Assembly (NCBI RefSeq): GCF_000785435.2
Contig: NZ_JTDB02000009.1
Location: 124,001-188,000 of the forward strand
Length of the DNA stretch: 64,000 nucleotides
Direction: 5' to 3'
From: Paraburkholderia sacchari
GTDB lineage: Bacteria > Pseudomonadota > Gammaproteobacteria > Burkholderiales > Burkholderiaceae
The position numbers and the translations under genes are program-made. The notes below the pieces were generated by a model. That model was not told the DNA's origin. It did no database searches and saw only the letters and a program-made list of their open reading frames with translations. This document shows positions 34,650-44,400 of the stretch, piece after piece; position 1 is the first letter of the stretch, and every line of letters begins with the position of its first letter.

Positions 34650-34991
34650 TTATTGGCTCGCGCTCGCCGCCGCTGCCGCCGCGGCTTTCTTCTGCGCGTT
34701 CTGGAGATTCGTCGGATAGTTCGGGTCGTTGTTGGCGGGCTTGTAGCCTGCGTCTTCGAGTTGCTTCAGTTCGGCGTTGTTTTTCTCGCGCGCCGCTTTG
34801 CGTTCGGCCTTGTGTTGCGCGCGCGCCTGCTTGCGTTTTTCGGCCTTGGTGAGCGGTTGCGAAGCCGGCGCGGCGCTTTGTGCGGTGGCCGCGGGCGCGC
34901 TGGCGTCCTGGGAGAAAGCGGGCGCGGCGACGCCCAGCAGGAATGCGGCGGCGGCCGCGGCGAGAGTCAGCTTGCTGATGGTGGACTGCAT
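34650..34991 (-). CDS. Small secreted DUF4148-like protein
   Basis: 113 residues: signal peptide (MQSTISKLTLAAAAAAFLLG, cleavage likely after FSQ/AFS near 27), an Ala/Gln linker, a Lys/Arg/Glu-rich coiled stretch LTKAEKRKQARAQHKAERKA, then ELKQLEDAGYKPANNDPNYP, which is the DUF4148 signature common in Burkholderiaceae. Periplasmic, function unknown. Start at 34991 sits before the signal peptide with AGAGGGGT upstream. Confidence 0.8.
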   Translation of the reverse strand: MQSTISKLTLAAAAAAFLLGVAAPAFSQDASAPAATAQSAAPASQPLTKAEKRKQARAQHKAERKAAREKNNAELKQLEDAGYKPANNDPNYPTNLQNAQKKAAAAAAASASQ

Positions 34992-35049
34992 GAATACCCC
35001 TCTTGATTGATTTTTACCGCTGGATTCAGGGTTTGTAATGCAAGGATTG

Positions 35050-35082
35050 CGAAAAACAGCGCGGCGGATGCCGCGCTTTTGT
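35050..35082 (-). terminator. Terminator downstream of the isonitrile-hydratase-like gene
   Basis: AGCGCGGC and GCCGCGCT (35058-35065 with 35070-35077) with a 4-nt loop, followed on the minus strand by GTTTTTC. On plus it also has TTTT, so it may work both ways. Confidence 0.8.
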
Positions 35083-35216
35083 GGGTACGCCGGTTGAACG
35101 GCAGCCCCAGTTCGAATGTATACGATCCTTGCAAACGACGGTAGCAAGTGCGACCCTGGTTCTCGTCTCGCGCAACAGATATCGCGCAACAGATCAACGG
35201 ACCGATGCCGGTGCGC

Positions 35217-35909
35217 TCACGCGCGGGTGTCCCGATGTTTTGCCGCCACGCGCTCGACGATGCGCGTGCGCTGCTCGAGCGTAGCCGCGCTTTGCGCGCG
35301 CACGCGTTCCACCACGGCGCGCGGCGCGCTTTCCGGGCGACCCGCATCGAACGGCGGCGCTGGCGCATATTCGAGTTCGAGCTGGAGCGCCTGCGCGGCT
35401 TCCTCGCCGACCAGTTCCGCCGCGAGCGTGAGCGCGAAATCGATGCCTGCCGTGATGCCGCCGCCGGTGATGAGGTTGCCGTCGCGCACCACGCGCTCTT
35501 TTACCGCGATCGCGCCGAGCGGTTCGAGCAGCGAGTGGAAGGCCCAGTGCGTGGTGGCGCGGCGCCCGTGCAGGAGACCGGCGGCGCCGAGCACGAGCGA
35601 GCCGGTGCAGACCGACGTGACGTAGCGCGCCTTGCGCGCGTGGTGGCGCAGGAATGCGAGCGTGGCATCGTCTTCCATCAGCGCGGCCACGCCGCTGCCG
35701 CCCGGCACGCAGATCACGTCGAGCGGCGGGCAGTCGTCGAACACAGTGTCGGGCGTGAGCAGCATGCCGGTCGCCGACATGACCGGCTCCCGCGTTTTCC
35801 AGATGAGCCGCACTCGCGTGTCCGGCATCGATGCCAGTACGTCGTACGGTCCGCAGAGGTCGAGTGGCTGTACCTTGGGGAATAGCAAAAAGCCGATCTT
35901 GAGCGCCAT
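35217..35909 (-). CDS. DJ-1/PfpI protein, isonitrile hydratase-like
   Basis: 230 residues. Nucleophile-elbow cysteine C101 in TSVCTGSLVLGAAGLL and acidic D17 in QPLDLCGPYD stand at the positions known for Pseudomonas isonitrile hydratase (C101, D17). THWAFHSLLEPLGA and GGGITAGIDFAL are also typical of that subfamily, as opposed to chaperone DJ-1. The reaction converts isonitriles to N-formamides. Activity on isonitriles is inferred. Terminator follows the stop. The upstream region includes a hairpin described separately. Confidence 0.85.
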   Translation of the reverse strand: MALKIGFLLFPKVQPLDLCGPYDVLASMPDTRVRLIWKTREPVMSATGMLLTPDTVFDDCPPLDVICVPGGSGVAALMEDDATLAFLRHHARKARYVTSVCTGSLVLGAAGLLHGRRATTHWAFHSLLEPLGAIAVKERVVRDGNLITGGGITAGIDFALTLAAELVGEEAAQALQLELEYAPAPPFDAGRPESAPRAVVERVRAQSAATLEQRTRIVERVAAKHRDTRA

Positions 35910-36107
35910 GAAGAATGCCTCGAAATGAAGGTGGAGTGAAACGCGCGCCGTGCCGGCGACGGCGCGTTCATCGTCACTCTACGCATGCGGGCCTGTGCAG
36001 GAGCGCCAAAAAGCACGCAAAAGCTGCCAGCCGCGACGCTCGAATGTGCGCACTTGTCCGCTGCCGCAATTCGTTTCGAGGTAGCGCGAAGGGGCCGTTG
36101 TTGCCAA
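35910..36107. other. Intergenic region upstream of the isonitrile-hydratase-like gene
   Basis: No supported gene between this start and the HU gene (461 nt in all). AAGGTGGAGTGA motifs on plus are not in front of a coding frame. Confidence 0.4.
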
Positions 36108-36131
36108 AAACCGCCATACGTGTGGCGGTTT
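36103..36131 (-). terminator. Terminator-like hairpin without an upstream gene
   Basis: AAACCGCCA (36108-36116) pairs with TGGCGGTTT (36123-36131) around TACGTG. On the minus strand it ends in TTTTT, a good intrinsic terminator shape, about 200 nt before the start of the leftward PfpI-type gene, so it could act on a leader transcript. Confidence 0.6.
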
Positions 36132-36250
36132 CGCCGCATCGCGCACGCGTCGCGATAGCGCGAACCGCGCTCTTGCGGGGCGAGCCGGTGCACGTTTACC
36201 CCTGAAAACAAGTATCGAAATGCATTCGGCAGTCAGCGTCGCGCAACAAA

Positions 36251-36269
36251 TTTGCATCTACAATGCAAA
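36251..36269. promoter_or_regulatory. Inverted repeat upstream of the HU gene
   Basis: TTTGCAT and ATGCAAA (36251-36257 with 36263-36269) form a 7-bp inverted repeat with a 5-bp spacer, about 100 nt before the HU start. TAGAAT at 36298-36303 is a plausible -10. Regulatory use is inferred. Confidence 0.4.
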
Positions 36270-36370
36270 AGAGTCACGCAAAACGCTTGCGCGCTTGTAG
36301 AATCCGCCGTTGAAGCATCTGCATTCCGCTGTGCTTCGTCGATTCACTGACCAACACTGGTAGGAGAAAC

Positions 36371-36817
36371 ATGCCGACTTCCGCAAAGAAAGTGGCCAAA
36401 AAGGCAGCTGCCCCGGCCAAGAAGGTTGCCGCAAAGAAAGCGCCCGCCACCAAGACGGCCGCAGCTAAGAAGGTCGCCGTGAAGGCGTCCGGCGCACCGT
36501 CGCCGATCAAGGACACCTTCACGAAGGCCTCGCTGGCTGCTCACGTTGCTGAGCGTGCTGGCGTCGAGCCGAAGGCCACGAAGGCCGTGCTCGCTGCGCT
36601 GGAAGACACGATCCTGGGTTCGGTCCACAAGAAGGGCGCCGGCGAGTTCACGCTGTCGGGTCTTCTGAAGATCGTCGTTCAGGCCGTTCCGGCGAAGAAG
36701 AAGCGCTTTGGCAAGGACCCGTTCACGGGTGAAGAGCGCTGGTTCCCGGCCAAGCCGGCAACCGTGCGCATCAAGGCGCGCGCGCTGAAGAAGCTGAAGG
36801 ACGCAGCAGCGGCCTAA
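36371..36817 (+). CDS. HU-type DNA-binding protein with histone-H1-like N-terminal tail
   Basis: 148 residues. Residues 1-45 are a Lys/Ala/Pro-rich tail (KKVAKKAAAPAKKVAAKKAP and so on) like histone H1 or AlgP tails. From about residue 46 an HU/IHF-fold domain follows: FTKASLAAHVAERAGVEPKA, the beta arm with KDPFTGEERWFPAKP in place of the usual RNPxTGE, and ARALKKLKDA at the end. The protein is a nucleoid-associated protein. In textbook cases the basic tail is at the C-terminus; here it is N-terminal. TAGGAGAAAC precedes the ATG; a strong terminator follows. Confidence 0.92.
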   Translation: MPTSAKKVAKKAAAPAKKVAAKKAPATKTAAAKKVAVKASGAPSPIKDTFTKASLAAHVAERAGVEPKATKAVLAALEDTILGSVHKKGAGEFTLSGLLKIVVQAVPAKKKRFGKDPFTGEERWFPAKPATVRIKARALKKLKDAAAA

Positions 36818-36868
36818 AGGCTTCATGCCGTGGCCTTTGTTGGCTGCGGCACGCGAGAGTACCCAGAG

Positions 36869-36906
36869 AATCCCCGTTGGCATCTTGCCCACGGGGATTT
36901 TTATTT
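36869..36906 (+). terminator. Intrinsic terminator of the HU gene
   Basis: AATCCCCGT (36869-36877) pairs with ACGGGGATT (36891-36899), followed by TTTTTATTT. It is about 50 nt past the stop. Confidence 0.92.
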
Positions 36907-37069
36907 GTGCGTGGAAAATGGCATTGCGGCACGCTGTGCGCCAGGCATGTTCTGATGTTATACATGGGTGTCGAGCATAATGCTGCGTAAAAAGCGGATC
37001 TCGGCAAGCCGTGATTCCGCAGCATTAATGCCGTATGACCTGTCCAAGAAAATAGCATGCACTGATGTT

Positions 37070-37969
37070 ATGCCAGCTTCCGAACTCAGTATTCGCCAGG
37101 TTGAAGCGTTTCGCGCCTTGATGCAGTGGCGCACGGTCACGCGTGCAGCGCACGCGCTCGGCGTTTCGCAGCCTGCGGTGAGCCGCCTCGTTGCCGACTT
37201 CGAGGCGAGCGTAGGTTTCGCGTTGTTCGAGCGTGCACGCGGGCGGCTCTTGCCGACGGGCGAGGCGCATGCTCTGCATGCGGAAGTCGAGCGTGCGTTC
37301 AGTGGGCTCGAGCGTGTCGTGCAGGCCGCCGCGCAAATCCGCGAGCAGCGTCGCGGCGTGTTGTGCGTGGCAGGCGCGCCCGAACTCGGCCCCGACTTTC
37401 TGCCGCGCGTGAGCGCGGCGTTCGCACAGGAGCATGCGGGCGTGGATGTCACGCTGCTCACGCTCGAACCCGCGCTCGCGCTCGAACGCGTGGCGGCGGA
37501 GCGCTGCGACCTGGCGTTCGTTGGCGAGGAAGCGGCGCCGCGCGCGGTGCGTCTCGAGCGTCTCGGGCAATGGCCGATGCGCTGCATGGTGCCGCGCGGC
37601 CACCGCCTCGCGCGCAAGCGCGCGATTGGCGCCGCCGACTGCGAGGGTGAGCACTTCGTTTCCTATGCGGCGGGAACGCATGCGCGTCTGCGCATCGACC
37701 GCCTGTTCTCGGAGTGTGGCGTAACGCGTCTGACTGGCGTGGAAGCGGATCTCGCGCAGGCGCTCGTGACGCTGGTGGAGGCGGGAATGGGCATTGCGCT
37801 CGTCGACCCGCTCACGGCGGCGGGAGCAAGCGCGCGCGTGGTGGTGAAGCGCTTCGTGCCGGAACTGGAGGTGCCGCTCAATGTGGCGCGATACGCGCAG
37901 CGGGACGCGGCGCCGCTGGCGGAGGCGTTCTTGCGTCATGCAAGTGCGGCGCTAGCAAGGCTGCGCTGA
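37070..37969 (+). CDS. LysR-type transcriptional regulator
   Basis: 299 residues. Helix-turn-helix at the start (LSIRQVEAFRALMQWRTVTR, then LGVSQPAVSRLVADFE), then the effector domain, with ARAGDAL-type loops, ending VARYAQRDAAPLAEAFLRH. It resembles the octopine/arginine-responsive branch (OccR/NocR-like), but no neighbour explains its target. Start at 37070 gives the usual length; in-frame ATGs at 36968 and 37028 would extend it by 34 or 14 unsupported residues. Confidence 0.88.
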   Translation: MPASELSIRQVEAFRALMQWRTVTRAAHALGVSQPAVSRLVADFEASVGFALFERARGRLLPTGEAHALHAEVERAFSGLERVVQAAAQIREQRRGVLCVAGAPELGPDFLPRVSAAFAQEHAGVDVTLLTLEPALALERVAAERCDLAFVGEEAAPRAVRLERLGQWPMRCMVPRGHRLARKRAIGAADCEGEHFVSYAAGTHARLRIDRLFSECGVTRLTGVEADLAQALVTLVEAGMGIALVDPLTAAGASARVVVKRFVPELEVPLNVARYAQRDAAPLAEAFLRHASAALARLR

Positions 37970-38103
37970 GCGTGCTCCGACGGGGCTCTGACGCGCACTG
38001 AAGCTGCGCCGATGGTGTGTTGACGGCGCGCTGCGAGAACCGTACGTTGAGTGCGGCCGGCTTTTCGAGCGCGTCGATCTTTGGTGCTAAAACGCGCTGC
38101 CAA

Positions 38104-38141
38104 TGAAAAAGCCAGCCTTGGCTTGCACCGAAGGCTGGCTT
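38104..38141 (-). terminator. Intrinsic terminator of the porin gene
   Basis: AGCCAGCCTT (38110-38119) pairs with AAGGCTGGCT (38131-38140) and on the minus strand runs into TTTTTC. It lies about 70 nt past the porin stop. Confidence 0.92.
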
Positions 38142-38211
38142 GTGTAGCGTGCAGCTTTTAGCCGCTGCATGGTCTCTTCGCCTGGCCGGGCGTAAGCCCG
38201 GCTCATGCCGA

Positions 38212-39387
38212 TTAGAACTTGTGGCGGATGCCCAGGCTGACGATCTCTTGCGAGCTCGAATTCGAGTTGTAGCCGTACGAACCGACCGATGCGTTGGCCG
38301 CGCCGCCGGTGCCCGACTGCGTGCCGTTGGCGTGCTGGTAAGCCGCCAATGCGTACAGGTCGGTGCGCTTCGACAGGTTGTAGTCCGCGCCCAGCGAAAC
38401 CTGGTTGTAGGTGTTCGACGCGTTGCCCGCACCGTGCGTGTAGGTGTAGCCCAGGCCGAGCAGCAGGGCCGGGTTCACCTGGTAGCCGAAGTAGCCGGCT
38501 GCAACGTTGTAGCGCTGGCTCGACTGGAACAGCGAGTAGCCGTCCGACTTGTACTGGACGTTGGCGTAACGTGCGCCGAACGTGAACGGACCCGTGACGT
38601 ATTGCGCAGCGACCGAAGCGTTGTTGATCGACTTGGCCGAAGCGTATGCGAAATTGATCTCGCTGTCGAACATGGCGCCCGACGTAGCGTTCGCCGCCCA
38701 GCCGCCGCCGCCATTCGCGACAGACCTGAGGCGGTCTGCCGGGTTCGACGAGTTGTCCATGCGGAAGTAGCCAGCAGCAACGTTGAAGCCACCGATGCCG
38801 TACGTAGCAGCCGCACCCCAGCTTTGACCCGAGCCCGTCGCACCTGCGACGCCGCCCAGTGCATACATGCCTTCAAACTGGAAGCCGCTGAAAACCGGCG
38901 ACACGTACTTGATGGCGTTGTTCGTACGCGAGCTGTTGTCGTTGTTGTCAACGTCACCCGGCGTCGTGAACGTGCTGCCGAAGTAGTTGTCGGCCGTCAG
39001 GGGCTGAACCATGTCGACCAGCGGGTCGTACTGGCGGCCCAGCGTGACCGTACCGTATTGGTCAGACGTCAGGCCGACGAAAGCTTGACGACCGAACATG
39101 AGGCCGCCTTGGCCCAGCTTGCCGTTGTTGACGTCAAAGCCGTTTTCCAATTGGAAAATTGCCTTCAGGCCGCCACCGAGGTCTTCCGTGCCCTTCAGGC
39201 CGAAACGGTTGCCCGAAATATTGCCGGCGTACAGGCCGACCAGGTTCTTGTTCTGGACATTCGAGTGGCCAACCCACTGGATCGACTCGTCGATCACGCC
39301 ATACAGGGTCACGCTGCTCTGCGCATGTGCTGCGCCCGAGACGGCCAGGATGGCCAGCGAGAGGGTCGAGAGGGCGATTCGTTTCAT
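38212..39387 (-). CDS. Gram-negative trimeric porin (OmpC-like)
   Basis: 391 residues: signal peptide (MKRIALSTLSLAILAVSGAA, cleavage after AHA near 23), mature start QSSVTLYGVIDESIQW, many alternating beta strands and the C-terminal IRHKF ending in phenylalanine, the signal for outer-membrane assembly by BamA. The constriction loop LGRQYDPLVDMVQPL lies near residue 125. Burkholderiales genomes carry many paralogous 16-strand general porins of this type. Substrate preference cannot be judged. A terminator follows. Confidence 0.93.
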   Translation of the reverse strand: MKRIALSTLSLAILAVSGAAHAQSSVTLYGVIDESIQWVGHSNVQNKNLVGLYAGNISGNRFGLKGTEDLGGGLKAIFQLENGFDVNNGKLGQGGLMFGRQAFVGLTSDQYGTVTLGRQYDPLVDMVQPLTADNYFGSTFTTPGDVDNNDNSSRTNNAIKYVSPVFSGFQFEGMYALGGVAGATGSGQSWGAAATYGIGGFNVAAGYFRMDNSSNPADRLRSVANGGGGWAANATSGAMFDSEINFAYASAKSINNASVAAQYVTGPFTFGARYANVQYKSDGYSLFQSSQRYNVAAGYFGYQVNPALLLGLGYTYTHGAGNASNTYNQVSLGADYNLSKRTDLYALAAYQHANGTQSGTGGAANASVGSYGYNSNSSSQEIVSLGIRHKF

Positions 39388-39741
39388 CCGGTTTTCTCCA
39401 CGCAAATAATTTAGTTGTTGCTTGAATTAGTTCGTGCCATTGCGGAACGGAGAATAACGCAGGGGCGCAATTCTCCAGAACTGAAAAAAAATGACTGTCG
39501 CGAAAAGCTGACACATCCGCAAAATGCCTTGTAATACGGGGCTCTAACGGATTCTTCCAGATTCGCAAGGAAACGATGCCGACGCGGCACTATTGCGGTT
39601 TTCGATACGAGTCGCGAAATGTGCAACAGGGGGGGAGGAGGAATATAAGGGTAAATACGGAGCAACCGAACGCGGTCACCGGTTGCTCAGTATTTCGAAT
39701 CAGGCTATGTCGGCGCGAGTGGCCGGGTGTCGGACCGAGGG
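39388..39741. other. Intergenic region between porin and BrkB genes
   Basis: 354 nt without a supported gene; it should hold the leftward porin promoter and RNA leader. A 9-bp inverted repeat GAGCAACCG / CGGTTGCTC at 39660-39668 and 39680-39688 lies 54 nt past the BrkB stop and may be its terminator, although no U-tract follows directly. Confidence 0.5.
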
Positions 39742-41199
39742 CTAATCGCCCGGGTTGTGTGAATCCGGCGCGGCGGCGCGGCGGCGGCCTGCCGCGGCCG
39801 TCACGGCAAGCGCGGCGCTCGCGACGAACGCCACCGAGCGCCAGGGGTGGCGCTGGACATAGCGGTTGGTGGCGGCCACCGTGCGGCCCGCCCGCAAGAG
39901 GGTACGGGCGGCGGCCTCGGTGGCGCTTTTCTCCATGTTGACTACTGAGCGCCCCCAGACCTGCCGCTTCGCGTCAGGCCCGCCGAGGGGGGGCAAGAAA
40001 ACTTGGGGCAGCCCGGAGTTTTCTTGAGAGCGGCGGATTTGCAGGCTGCCGGCGCTGCGCCGGGTGAGCGCGCCCCGAGCGAACGCGCCGCCCTCGGCGC
40101 GCACCTGGCCGATCGCCTGCCGCGGCGCATCGGCGGCGCTTGCGCCATGAGCGGCGTCCCGGCCGGCTTGCGGGTTGGCAACGGTGTCCGTGTTTCCGAT
40201 CGGAACCGCATGGACCGGCCGGCCGCCCGTTGCGGTTTCGCGCATGGGGGCAATCGTGGAAGCGGCGAGTACGGAGGCGAGCTTGGCGCGGCTGCCGGGC
40301 GGTGTTTCCGCGAGGAAACCCCATGCACCGCGCGGATCGTGCAGGCGTGCGCGCGCGGCTGAGAATTCGGCGCCCAGCAGCAACACCGCCGCAGAGAAGT
40401 ACAGCCACATCAACAGCACGGCCAGCGAGCCCGCCGCACCGAACGCCGTGGCCATGCCCGCATGCGCCAGATAGAGCGCGAAAAGTTTCTTGCCCACCGA
40501 AAACAGCACGGCCGCCACGATGCCGCCCACCATGGCGTCGCGCCAGCGCACCACGGCGTCGGGCAGGAAGCGCAGCAGCGCGGCGAATGCAAAGGCGAGC
40601 ACGAGCAGCCCGACCGTCAGTTGCAGCAGGTTTCCTATGATCACAAAAGAGGTTTCGCCCCAGATCCAGCGGCCGACGAAGGTGATGACCGTATCCAGCA
40701 CGACCGAGACGAACAGCAGGATGGCGACGCCGAGCACGAGGCCGAACGAGATCAGCCGCACGCGTACGAGCGCAAGCACCGAGGAGGTGCGAAGGCCGGT
40801 TGCCGGCCAGACAATATTGAGTGCCGAGTTGAGCGACGCAAACGTTGCGGACGCGCCGACCGCGAGCATCGCGAGCGAAATCATGGCCGCGATGCTGCCT
40901 GTGCCGCCCGCGCGGTGCGCGTTCTCGACGATGGTGCTGACGCCCGCGGCGGCATCGTTGCCCAGCACGTTGTGCACCTGGCGGAACAGCTCGCCGCGCG
41001 CCGCGTCGGCGCCAAAGAACCAGCCGGCCACCGCGATCACCATGACGAGTGTGGGCGCGAGCGAGAACGCCGAATAAAACGCGATGCTCGCGGCCAGCGA
41101 CGGGCAGCGGTCGGCGATGAATTGCCGGCACGCGCTCACGACCCAGGAGGCTTCCTTGCGTGCGGCGGAGCCGAGCCGCTCCGATAAGAGAGTTGCCAT
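39742..41199 (-). CDS. BrkB/YihY membrane protein with extra DUF883-like C-terminus
   Basis: 485 residues, longer than the usual roughly 280-430 of this family. The BrkB/YihY (UPF0761) core runs to about residue 290: CPSLAASIAFYSAFSLAPTL near 33, SALNIVWPATGL, and FGAAGSLAVLLMWLYFSAAV near 250, six hydrophobic segments. A low-complexity linker follows, then MEKSATEAAARTLLRAGRTV and RYVQRHPWRSVAFVASAALA, which looks like a DUF883/ElaB-YqjD membrane anchor (YVxxxPWxSV). Start at 41199 (AGGA eight bases upstream) is preferred over 41235. The joint contains an inverted repeat; see findings. Confidence 0.8.
   Translation of the reverse strand: MATLLSERLGSAARKEASWVVSACRQFIADRCPSLAASIAFYSAFSLAPTLVMVIAVAGWFFGADAARGELFRQVHNVLGNDAAAGVSTIVENAHRAGGTGSIAAMISLAMLAVGASATFASLNSALNIVWPATGLRTSSVLALVRVRLISFGLVLGVAILLFVSVVLDTVITFVGRWIWGETSFVIIGNLLQLTVGLLVLAFAFAALLRFLPDAVVRWRDAMVGGIVAAVLFSVGKKLFALYLAHAGMATAFGAAGSLAVLLMWLYFSAAVLLLGAEFSAARARLHDPRGAWGFLAETPPGSRAKLASVLAASTIAPMRETATGGRPVHAVPIGNTDTVANPQAGRDAAHGASAADAPRQAIGQVRAEGGAFARGALTRRSAGSLQIRRSQENSGLPQVFLPPLGGPDAKRQVWGRSVVNMEKSATEAAARTLLRAGRTVAATNRYVQRHPWRSVAFVASAALAVTAAAGRRRAAAPDSHNPGD
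39999..40028. repeat. 9-bp inverted repeat inside the BrkB linker
   Basis: AAGAAAACT (39999-40007) pairs with AGTTTTCTT (40020-40028), with GC-rich loop sequence between. It resembles intergenic hairpins of Burkholderia more than coding DNA, although the frame stays open through it (QENSGLPQVFLPPLGG). Confidence 0.6.
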
Positions 41200-41431
41200 T
41201 TCGAACGTCCTGGATTCCGGCGTGGGTGGTTTCATATTGCCGGCATTGTGCCCGGCGCGGGCGCAATGGCCGCGCCGGGATTCATACGAATGAGTTGAAC
41301 CTTGCGGAAATATCGGAAATATAGCAAGCCTGGTTCTTGAACTTGGCGCCGTCTGGACACTAGACAGTATCTATCTTTGGAAACGTCTTATACTGAAAAA
41401 ACCCGCAATCACAATGCCGAGGACGCACACC

Positions 41432-44400
41432 ATGCTGCAAATGTCCCGGCGCCAGTTCCTCAAGGTCACGGCAACGTCGCTGGCGGGTTCCAGCCTCGCA
41501 TTGATGGGTTTCGCGCCCGACAATGCGCTTGCCGAAGTCCGACAATACAAACTGGCGCGCACCACTGAAACCCGCAACACCTGCCCGTATTGCTCGGTGG
41601 GCTGCGGGATCCTCATGTACGGTCTTGGCGATGGTGCGAAGAACGCCACCGCGAGCATCATCCATATCGAGGGCGATCCCGATCACCCGGTCAATCGCGG
41701 CACGCTGTGCCCGAAGGGCGCGAGCCTGATCGACTTCATTCACAGCCCGAGCCGGCTCCAGTATCCCGAGTACCGGGCGGCGGGCTCGAACGAGTGGAAG
41801 CGCATTTCGTGGGACGAGGCGCTCGACCGCATCGCGAAGTTGCTCAAGGAAGATCGCGACGCGAATTTCGTCGAGAAGACCGCGGATGGGAAGACCGTCA
41901 ACCGCTGGCTGACCACCGGCATGCTGGCCGCCTCCGCGGGCAGCAACGAAGTCGGGTATCTCACGCATAAGGTGGCCCGCTCGATGGGCCTGCTCGCATT
42001 CGACAACCAGGCGCGTGTCTGACACGGCCCGACGGTGGCAGGTCTTGCCCCGACGTTTGGCCGTGGTGCGATGACGAACCATTGGGTCGATATTCGCAAT
42101 GCGGACGTGATTCTCGTGATGGGCGGCAACGCGGCCGAGGCGCACCCATGCGGCTTCAAGTGGGTCACGGAGGCCAAGGCGCACCGCAAGGCGCGGCTCA
42201 TCGTGGTGGACCCACGCTTCACGCGCACGGCATCGGTCGCCGATTATTACGCGCCGATTCGCACCGGCACGGACATCGCGTTCCTTGGCGGCGTGATCAA
42301 CTGGCTGCTCGCGAACGACAAGATCCAGCACGAATACGTGAAGAACTACACGGACTTCTCGTTCATCGTGCGCGAGGACTTCGCGTTCAACGACGGCATT
42401 TACTCGGGCTACGACACGCAAAAACACGCGTACCCTGACAAATCGTCGTGGGACTACGAGATCGGCGAAGACGGCTTCGTGAAGACCGATGCCACGCTGC
42501 AGAATTCGCGCTGCGTCTATCAGTTGCTCAAGCAGCATTACTCGCGCTACACGCCCGAGATGGTGGAGAAGGTCTGCGGCACGCCGAAGGAGAAATTCCT
42601 CAAGGTGTGCGAAATGCTGGCGACCACGGCCGAGCCGGGACGTGCTGGCACCATCATGTATGCGCTCGGCTGGACCCATCACTCGATCGGCTCGCAGATG
42701 ATCCGCACCGGCGCAATGGTGCAGTTGCTACTCGGCAACATCGGCATCGCGGGCGGCGGCATGAATGCGCTGCGCGGCCACTCGAACATCCAGGGGCTCA
42801 CCGACCTCGGGCTGATGTCGAATCTGCTCACCGGCTACATGACCCTGCCCAACGAGGCTGAGCAGAGCTACGACGACTACATCAAGCAACGCGCGCTGCA
42901 ACCGCTGCGGCCGAACCAGCTCAGCTACTGGCAGCGCTATAACGCGTTTTTCGTGAGCTTCATGAAGTCGTGGTGGGGTGACGCGGCCACGAAGGAGAAC
43001 AACTGGGGCTACGACTGGCTGCCCAAGCTCGACAAGCCCTACGACCTGATGCAGACCATCGAGCTGATGAACCAGGGCAAGGTCAACGGATATATCTGCC
43101 AGGGCTTCAACGTGATCGCGTCCGCGCCGAACAAGGCGAAAACGCTGGCCGCGCTCGGCAAGCTCAAGTGGCTCGTGATCATGGATCCGCTCGCGACCGA
43201 GACTTCCGAGTTCTGGAAGAAGGTGGGAGATTACAACGATGTCGATAGCGGCTCGATTCAGACGGAGGTGTTCCGCCTGCCCACGACCTGTTTCGCAGAG
43301 GAAAACGGCTCACTCGTGAGTTCGAGCCGGGTGCTGCAATGGCACTGGAAGGGAGCGGAACCGCCGGCCGAGGCGAAGAGCGATCTCGAGATCATGTCGG
43401 GGCTGTTCCTGCGCATTCGCGCGGCGTACCAGAAGGATGGCGGCAAGCTGCCCGATCCGATCGTGAAGCTCGACTGGCCGTACTCGGACCCGGAGAGCCC
43501 CACGCCCGAGGAACTCGCAAAGGAGTACAACGGCCGCGCGCTCGCCGACCAGACCGACCCGAAGGACGCCACCAAGGTGCTCGTGAAGAAGGGCGAGCAG
43601 CTTTCGGGCTTCGCGCAGCTCAAGGACGACGGCACCACCGCAAGCGGCTGCTGGATCTTCTGCGGTGCGTGGACCCAGGCGGGCAACCAGATGGGCCGGC
43701 GCGACAACGCCGACCCCACCGGCATCGGCCAGACGCTGAACTGGGCCTGGGCCTGGCCAGCGAACCGCCGCGTGCTGTACAACCGGGCTTCGTGCGATGC
43801 GGCCGGCAAGCCGTTCGATCCCACGCGCAAGCTGATCGGCTGGAACGGCAGCGCATGGACCGGCGCGGACGTGCCCGACTACAAGATCGACGAGTCGCCC
43901 GATCTCGGCATGGGGCCGTTCATCATGAACCCCGAAGGCGTCGCGCGCTTCTTCGCGCGCGACGGCATGAACGAAGGGCCGTTTCCCGAGCACTACGAAC
44001 CATTCGAGAACCCGCTCGGCTATAACCCGTTCCACCCCAATAACCCGCAGGCTACGAGCAATCCGGCAGCGCGCGTGTTCCCGGACGACCGCAAGACGTT
44101 CTCGACGGCGCAATCGTTCCCGCACGTCGCCACCACCTACCGGCTCACCGAGCACTTCCACTTCTGGACCAAGCATGCGCGCCTGAACGCCATTATTCAG
44201 CCGCAGCAGTTCGTCGAGATTGGCGAAGAGCTGGCGAAGGAAGTGGGCGTGGTCGACGGCGGACGCGTGAAGGTGTCGAGCAATCGCGGCTACCTGATTG
44301 CCGTGGCGGTGGTAACGAAGCGCATCAAGGCGCTCACCATCGACGGCAGGAAGGTGCATCACGTGGGCGTGCCGCTGCACTGGGGCTTCACGGGACTGAC

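Noticed and set aside
42020..42022. Stop codon splitting the formate dehydrogenase gene, taken at first as a frameshift or pseudogene
   Set aside because: The flanking protein reads through in the same frame with NQARV before and HGPTVAGLAP after, a SECIS hairpin follows, and selA, selB and selC are present, so it is a selenocysteine codon.
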